A stretch of 64,000 bases of DNA from Nocardia sp. CC227C (GTDB taxonomy: Bacteria; Actinomycetota; Actinomycetes; Mycobacteriales; Mycobacteriaceae), in assembly GCF_030767025.1 (NCBI RefSeq), contig NZ_JASITE010000016.1:1-64000 (forward strand). Direction: 5' to 3'. This document shows positions 59,806-64,000 of the stretch, piece after piece (the stretch's first letter is position 1; each line of letters opens with the position of its first letter). Both the position numbers and the translations under genes were made by a program. A model generated the notes under the pieces. That model had not been told where the DNA came from. It worked only from the letters and a program-made list of their open reading frames with translations, and made no database searches.

Positions 59806-60615
59806 GTGAGCCAGTTCAGCGGTGCGAAGGGCGAGTACCCGCGCAAACCGCCCGTGCTGTGGACAGATTTCGCCATGCTGGCACTCGCCGTCGTCTCGGT
59901 GGTGCTGGTCGGCTGGGTGACGTTCTTCCCGGTGGCGGACAGCACCTATCGGACGATCGTGGTGCTGGACTGGATCATCTGCGGCATCTTCGCGATCGAG
60001 TTCGTCTGGCGCTGGCGGCGCGAGGGCTGGCCGTGGTCGTTCCCGTTCGTCTACTGGTACGAGGTGCTGGGCATGATCCCGGTGACCAGCCCCTTCTTCC
60101 GCGGTTTCCGACTGCTGCGCATCGTGGTTGTCGTGGTGCGGCTGGCGCGCATGGCCGACCGGGCGTTCGGCGACCGGGTCACCGCCGCGGTGGTGAACCG
60201 CTCGGTCGGGACCATTGTCGAGACCATCAAGCGCCCGGTGACCGTGGCGGTCATGGACGAGGTCGCCCAGGTGTTGCGCACTGCCCATTTCACCCGCAAT
60301 ATCTCGGCGGCGCTGGCGGAGAACCGGGGCGAGCTGGATCAGATGATCCTGGAGACCATCCGCAGGGATCCGCAGTTGGGCCGCGTGCGCTACCTGCCCT
60401 TCCACGAGGAGATCATTCGCGGCATCGCCGACGCCAGCTTCCGGGTGGTCCTCGACGTGCTGGCCGACCCGCGCACCGACGAGCTGGTCGCTGATGTGTT
60501 GCGGGAGAACGTGGATCAAATGCGCGAGGCGGTGCGCGCGGGTGTGCGGGTGCCGGATTCGTTCGACCATCGGCCGCCGACCGCCCCGGACCGGTCGGCA
60601 ATGCTCGAACGCTGA
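59806..60615 (+). CDS. Voltage-sensor-like membrane protein without pore (ion transporter family)
   Basis: 269 residues from GTG at 59806, preceded by GGAAGGGG. Four transmembrane segments: S1 (21-42), S2 (48-70) with acidic Asp55 and Glu65, S3 (78-92), and an S4-like helix with Arg99, Arg102, Arg105, Arg112, Arg115 and Arg119. No S5, pore loop (TVGYG-like) or S6 follows; instead there is a soluble helical C-terminal domain of about 150 residues. This makes it a voltage-sensor-only type protein, like proton channels or phosphatases in layout. A function is not known. Confidence 0.78.
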   Translation: MSQFSGAKGEYPRKPPVLWTDFAMLALAVVSVVLVGWVTFFPVADSTYRTIVVLDWIICGIFAIEFVWRWRREGWPWSFPFVYWYEVLGMIPVTSPFFRGFRLLRIVVVVVRLARMADRAFGDRVTAAVVNRSVGTIVETIKRPVTVAVMDEVAQVLRTAHFTRNISAALAENRGELDQMILETIRRDPQLGRVRYLPFHEEIIRGIADASFRVVLDVLADPRTDELVADVLRENVDQMREAVRAGVRVPDSFDHRPPTAPDRSAMLER

Positions 60616-60667
60616 CCGGCCCGAAAGACGCGGACCTCCGGCGGATTTCCGCCGCTGGCGAAATGGG

Positions 60668-61207
60668 TCAGGCCAGGCCGGGCTCGAACGATCCGCCGTA
60701 CAGCGGCCCGGAGTACCCGCGCGCCTCGTACGCGCCGTCGGCGTAGGGCTCGGCCTCGGGCTCCGGCTCGATGCCCGCGTAGTCCTCGATATAGGCGATG
60801 AAGTTCTCCACCAGCGTCTCGCTCTCGCGATTGGCGGTGCGTTTGAGCAGCATGCCGGGCACCGGAATCGGCAGGTAGATCTCGGAGTGGTACCAGACCT
60901 CGGTGCCGTCCTCGGTGTCGGTGACCTCGAACCAGCCCTTGCCGCCCGCACCGGCGCTGGATTCGGCGACCTTCCACTCGATTCGGTCCTGGCCGCAGGT
61001 GTATTCGACCACCTGCCGGTCGGGTCGGCCCATGAGGTTGGCCGACACGTAGACCCGCTTGGGCCGCCCGTAGTCGTCGCGAGTCGCGACACGCACATCC
61101 TGGTGGGAAGGTGACCAGTCGGGCAGCCGCTCGACCGTCAGCAGCGCCTCCATCACCTGTTCGGGATCGACGTCGACAACGAATCGGTGATCTGTTTTAG
61201 TACGCAT
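60668..61207 (-). CDS. SRPBCC-family lipid-binding or cyclase-like protein
   Basis: 179 residues. Polyketide cyclase/SRPBCC fold: VDVDPEQVMEALLTVERLPDWSPSH is the first segment, then VYVSANLMGRPDRQVVEYTC and an acidic tail rich in Glu/Pro/Tyr (EPEPEAEPYADGAYE). It is a small hydrophobic-ligand-binding domain, of unknown target. ATG at 61207 follows GGAGGG. It is convergent with the voltage-sensor-like gene. Confidence 0.82.
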   Translation of the reverse strand: MRTKTDHRFVVDVDPEQVMEALLTVERLPDWSPSHQDVRVATRDDYGRPKRVYVSANLMGRPDRQVVEYTCGQDRIEWKVAESSAGAGGKGWFEVTDTEDGTEVWYHSEIYLPIPVPGMLLKRTANRESETLVENFIAYIEDYAGIEPEPEAEPYADGAYEARGYSGPLYGGSFEPGLA

Positions 61208-61396
61208 TCCAACCCTCCAGCTTCAGGGGCCGATTGTGACGAGCGTCGCTCTAGGAGTCAACCTACCGGTCCGGTAGCTGGTACCTGCGGGAACTGGTAC
61301 ATGAGCGAATTTCGCTGTCCGGCAACGGGATCGGACGACGCTGGGGGTCTTCGAGAATCTTCGGGAGACCGCGGTGAACTACGCGGAATCCCGGGT

Positions 61397-61582
61397 TCAG
61401 CCCGGTGCCTTCACCTCCCAGTCCGGACCGGGGAACACCAGGCTCTCGTGGCCGTCGTCGAAGCGCACCACATAGGGCGGTGCGCCGTCGTCTCCGCGTA
61501 CTTCGACGATCTCGCCGGTGCGTTCCCGCAGTCCGACGGCGTGGGTGTGGACGACAAGCTGGTCACCGACATTCGCTCGCAT
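61397..61582 (-). CDS. DUF1918 protein
   Basis: 61 residues from the ATG at 61582 (MRANVGDQLVVH; an ATG three codons earlier is possible). The DUF1918 pattern is clear: GDQLVVHTHAVGLRERTGEIVEVRG and YVVRFDDGHESLVFPGPDWEV. These small actinobacterial SH3-like proteins have no established function. No close partner gene is seen. Confidence 0.85.
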   Translation of the reverse strand: MRANVGDQLVVHTHAVGLRERTGEIVEVRGDDGAPPYVVRFDDGHESLVFPGPDWEVKAPG

Positions 61583-61643
61583 GATGTGCATTATCGGTCG
61601 TCCGTGACGCGCGTCACAAGGGTGGGCGAGCCTCGAAACCTTC

Positions 61644-61673
61644 TTGACACCACTTTGGGTGTAGTACTACGTT
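61644..61673 (+). promoter_or_regulatory. promoter TTGACA-18-TACGTT with palindrome GTAGTACTAC
   Basis: TTGACA (61644-61649) and TACGTT (61668-61673) with an 18-base spacer. The perfect palindrome GTAGTACTAC at 61661-61670 overlaps the -10 region and could be an operator. Confidence 0.6.
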
Positions 61674-61717
61674 CCTAATCACTACGAATGAAGTACAACA
61701 AATGAGGCGGTAAAAGT

Positions 61718-62293
61718 ATGCGCAACCTGGTCTACTACGTGGGCGTCTCTCTCGACGGCTACATCGCGGGGCCGGGCGGGGAGGTCGACTTCTACCCCCT
61801 CTCCGACGAGATGACCGCGTGGATCACACAGCGGTACCCGGAGTCCTTGCCCACCCACGTTCGCGGGCACGTCGGACTCGCGGCCGACGCGCCCAACCGG
61901 GAATGGGACACCGTGGTGATGGGCCGCGGCACCTACGACCCGGCCTACCTGCACGGCATCACGAATCCGTACGCCCACCTGAAGCAGTACGTCGTCTCGA
62001 CGACGCTCGGCTCCGTGGACGACCCGAACGTGACCGTGGTCGACAGCGATCCCGTCGAACTGGTGCGACGGTTGAAGAAGGAAGCGGGCAAGAACATATG
62101 GCTGTGCGGCGGCGGCAAGCTGGCGGGGCAACTCGTCGACGAGATCGACGAGCTGATCATCAAGAGCTATCCGGTGATCGCGGGGACCGGTATCCCGGCG
62201 TTCACCGGCAGCTTCACTCCGACCCGGTTCCGGCCCGCTCAGCGGCGGGAATTCGACAACGGGGCGCAGGTCACCTGGTTCAACCGGGCGTGA
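61718..62293 (+). CDS. Dihydrofolate reductase family (RibD C-terminal) protein
   Basis: 191 residues. DHFR-like Rossmann fold: VYYVGVSLDGYIAGPGGEVDF opens the protein, DTVVMGRGTYDPAYLHG and IWLCGGGKLAGQLVDEIDELII are the NADPH-binding segments. This branch (RibD-C like) has members that reduce pteridines or other heterocycles; the substrate is unknown. SD GAGGCGG precedes the ATG. A strong promoter with a palindrome is just upstream, which suggests regulation. Confidence 0.85.
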   Translation: MRNLVYYVGVSLDGYIAGPGGEVDFYPLSDEMTAWITQRYPESLPTHVRGHVGLAADAPNREWDTVVMGRGTYDPAYLHGITNPYAHLKQYVVSTTLGSVDDPNVTVVDSDPVELVRRLKKEAGKNIWLCGGGKLAGQLVDEIDELIIKSYPVIAGTGIPAFTGSFTPTRFRPAQRREFDNGAQVTWFNRA

Positions 62294-62309
62294 CCCGTGA
62301 GGTCACGCC
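62287..62309. terminator. bidirectional hairpin between two convergent stops
   Basis: A perfect nine-base stem (62287-62295 with 62301-62309) with a five-base loop overlaps both stop codons. Confidence 0.7.
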
Positions 62310-62722
62310 GGATCGGCGAGGAAGGAGAGCCGTATCTTCCGGGTCGGGTTATCGACGTTGAGGTCGACGAACGCGACGGACTGCCAGGTGCCCAGCGCCA
62401 CCGCGCCGCCGAGCACCGGCACCGTGGCGTAGGGCGGGATCAGCGCGGGCATGACGTGCGAACGGCCGTGCCCGCGCGATCCGTGCGCGTGCCGCCAGCG
62501 GTCGTCGGCCGGCAGCAGATCGCGCAGCGCGGCCAGCAGATCGTCATCGCTGCCCGCACCCAGTTCCATGATCGCGATACCGGCCGTGGCGTGCGGCACG
62601 AAGATGTGCAGCAGTCCGTCGCCGCCGCCCGCGGCATCGCGTAGGAACTCCTCGCACAGCCCGGTGATGTCGTGCACCGCCTCGCTGTGCCCGGTCTTCA
62701 GCTCGAGCATCGTGCTCTTCAT
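62303..62722 (-). CDS. YjbQ/UPF0047 family (secondary thiamine-phosphate synthase-like)
   Basis: 139 residues. The YjbQ core is visible: LLHIFVPHATAGIAIMELG, then HGRSHVMPALIPPYATVPVLGGAVALGTWQSVAFVDLN. Some members show weak thiamine-phosphate synthase activity; the physiological role is unclear. ATG at 62722 follows GGGAGGG with seven bases spacing. Convergent with the DHFR-like gene. Confidence 0.87.
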   Translation of the reverse strand: MKSTMLELKTGHSEAVHDITGLCEEFLRDAAGGGDGLLHIFVPHATAGIAIMELGAGSDDDLLAALRDLLPADDRWRHAHGSRGHGRSHVMPALIPPYATVPVLGGAVALGTWQSVAFVDLNVDNPTRKIRLSFLADPA

Positions 62723-62995
62723 GGATCGCCCTCCCGAATCCGCTCATCGCCATGGTCCCGCCGGACCGTGTTCTCGCCAATAGAGGCTATGCATGAAACC
62801 CGGTCGCGTGGTCGCGACCGCACCGGTGACGGGCGGGTGCCGCCGTACCCGCGTCACCACCGAAGTCAATCTGTTCGTCATATTCGCGCGGCATTACATG
62901 GGTCACAGGCGGGAGGTAGGCGCAAAACCCCTGGACGCTCATCGGTAGGCTGGGTGCTCGATAGCAGCAATTTGTCGATCTTGGAGGATTCCACC

Positions 62996-64000
62996 GTGGC
63001 TCTCGTCGTTCAGAAGTACGGAGGATCTTCGCTCGAATCGGCCGAGCGCATCCGACGCGTCGCTGAGCGGATCGTCGAGACCAAGAAGCAGGGCCACGAC
63101 GTCGTGGTCGTCTGCTCCGCCATGGGTGACACCACCGACGAGCTCCTCGATCTCGCCCAGCAGGTGGCCCCCGCGCCGCCCGCCCGCGAGATGGACATGC
63201 TCCTCACCGCCGGTGAGCGTATCTCGAACGCGCTGGTGGCCATGGCCATCCATTCGCTCGGCGCGGAGGCCCGCTCCTTCACCGGCTCCCAGGCCGGTGT
63301 CGTCACCACCGGTGCGCACGGCAACGCGCGCATCATCGACGTGACGCCGGGTCGCCTGCGCGAGGCCCTCGACGAGGGTGTCATCGTGCTGGTGGCCGGA
63401 TTCCAGGGTGTCTCCCAGGACAGTCGGGACGTGACCACGCTGGGTCGCGGCGGTTCCGACACCACCGCGGTCGCGCTGGCCGCCGCGCTCGAGGCCGATG
63501 TCTGCGAGATCTACACCGATGTGGACGGCGTGTTCACCTCGGACCCGCGCATCGTCCCCGATGCGCAGAAGCTCGAACAGGTCTCCTACGAGGAGATGCT
63601 GGAACTGGCCGCGACCGGGGCCAAGGTGCTCATGCTGCGGTGTGTGGAGTACGCGCGCCGCTACAACGTGCCCGTGCATGTGCGCTCGTCTTACACCGAC
63701 AAGGTGGGCACCTACATTTACGGATCGATGGAGGACATCCCCTTGGAGAAAGCAATCCTCACCGGCGTCGCGCACGACCGCAGCGAGGCCAAGGTGACCG
63801 TCGTCGGCATTCCGGACGAGCCGGGCTACGCCGCCAAGGTGTTCCGCGCGGTCGCCGATGCCGAGATCAATATCGACATGGTGTTGCAGAACATCTCGAA
63901 GGTGGAGACCGGCAAGACCGACATCACCTTCACCCTGCCCAAGAGCGAGGGTCCGCGCGCCGTGGAGCTGCTGACCAAGCGGCAGGGCGAGATCAACTTC
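62996..64000 (+). CDS. ask: aspartate kinase (partial, truncated by the window edge)
   Basis: 335 residues of the N-terminal part; the reading frame is still open at the right edge. GTG start at 62996, preceded by GGAGG at nine bases. KYGGSSLESAERI is the phosphate loop (KYGGTS-like, with Ser), AGFQGVSQDSRDVTTLGRGGSDTTAVALA the nucleotide site, VCEIYTDVDGVFTSDPRIV the substrate site. Near the edge begins an ACT domain (VTVVGIPDEPGYAAKVFRAVADAEINIDM). Catalyses the first step to lysine, threonine, methionine and diaminopimelate. The second half is missing. Confidence 0.95.
   Translation, partial: MALVVQKYGGSSLESAERIRRVAERIVETKKQGHDVVVVCSAMGDTTDELLDLAQQVAPAPPAREMDMLLTAGERISNALVAMAIHSLGAEARSFTGSQAGVVTTGAHGNARIIDVTPGRLREALDEGVIVLVAGFQGVSQDSRDVTTLGRGGSDTTAVALAAALEADVCEIYTDVDGVFTSDPRIVPDAQKLEQVSYEEMLELAATGAKVLMLRCVEYARRYNVPVHVRSSYTDKVGTYIYGSMEDIPLEKAILTGVAHDRSEAKVTVVGIPDEPGYAAKVFRAVADAEINIDMVLQNISKVETGKTDITFTLPKSEGPRAVELLTKRQGEINF

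Overview
The window is high-GC chromosomal DNA of a mycolic-acid-type actinobacterium, most probably a Nocardia (inference). The evidence is GTG/TTG starts, leaderless promoter-start spacings, conservon proteins, a DUF397 protein, DUF1918 and DUF742 proteins, a GlnR-type site, a PknK-like kinase and a tmsA-tmsB-like pair. From memory of Mycobacterium tuberculosis, much of the core order (aspartate aminotransferase near ffs, dnaX, methyltransferase/FAD oxidoreductase, SRPBCC, ebfC, recR, murT-gatD, leuA, ask) matches the Rv3722c-Rv3709c neighbourhood, opened here by many accessory genes.

Layout. 1-7.2 kb: ABC exporter half, then tgt, a YhhQ-type transporter and gluQRS, which together form a queuosine tRNA-modification neighbourhood, with two small membrane proteins and a DUF309 protein. 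7.2-12.5 kb: an AT-richer regulatory gap with nested palindromes, a DUF397 protein with a clear terminator, a stand-alone cytochrome b (qcrB paralogue), a WS/DGAT-like acyltransferase, tRNA-Ser(GGA), a lipoprotein-like/membrane-anchored protein with repeated DPTMLN motifs, and the SRP RNA. 12.7-21.3 kb: class I aminotransferase, methyltransferase, HhH-GPD protein, GMC oxidoreductase, and a CvnA-CvnB-CvnC conservon lacking CvnD. 21.5-28.3 kb: a small Cys-Cys ORF, ROK protein, DUF2207 protein, zinc metallopeptidase, ammonium transporter with GlnR-like half sites, and an unrecognised gene.

28.7-43.6 kb: a very large dnaX with a roughly 700-residue low-complexity region, a fadA-fadB fatty-acid oxidation operon with a small basic ORF overlapping the fadA start, a PknK-like kinase/MalT-like regulator, and the tmsA-tmsB pair for 10-methyl fatty acids. 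43.6-51.1 kb: MerR regulator, ebfC-recR, small unknowns, and leuA preceded by a Leu-codon leader peptide and a MinD/EspI-like ATPase. 51.1-64 kb: LysR/EamA divergon, Tat-exported FAD oxidoreductases including a cholesterol-oxidase-like GMC enzyme, murT-gatD (peptidoglycan amidation), a voltage-sensor-like membrane protein without a pore, small enzymes, and the 5' part of aspartate kinase, which runs off the right edge.

No insertion sequence, prophage, CRISPR array or integron was found. The most interesting points are the queuosine cluster, the degenerate zinc ribbon of MurT, the pore-less voltage-sensor protein, the leader peptides, the expanded dnaX and several unexplained intergenic palindromes.
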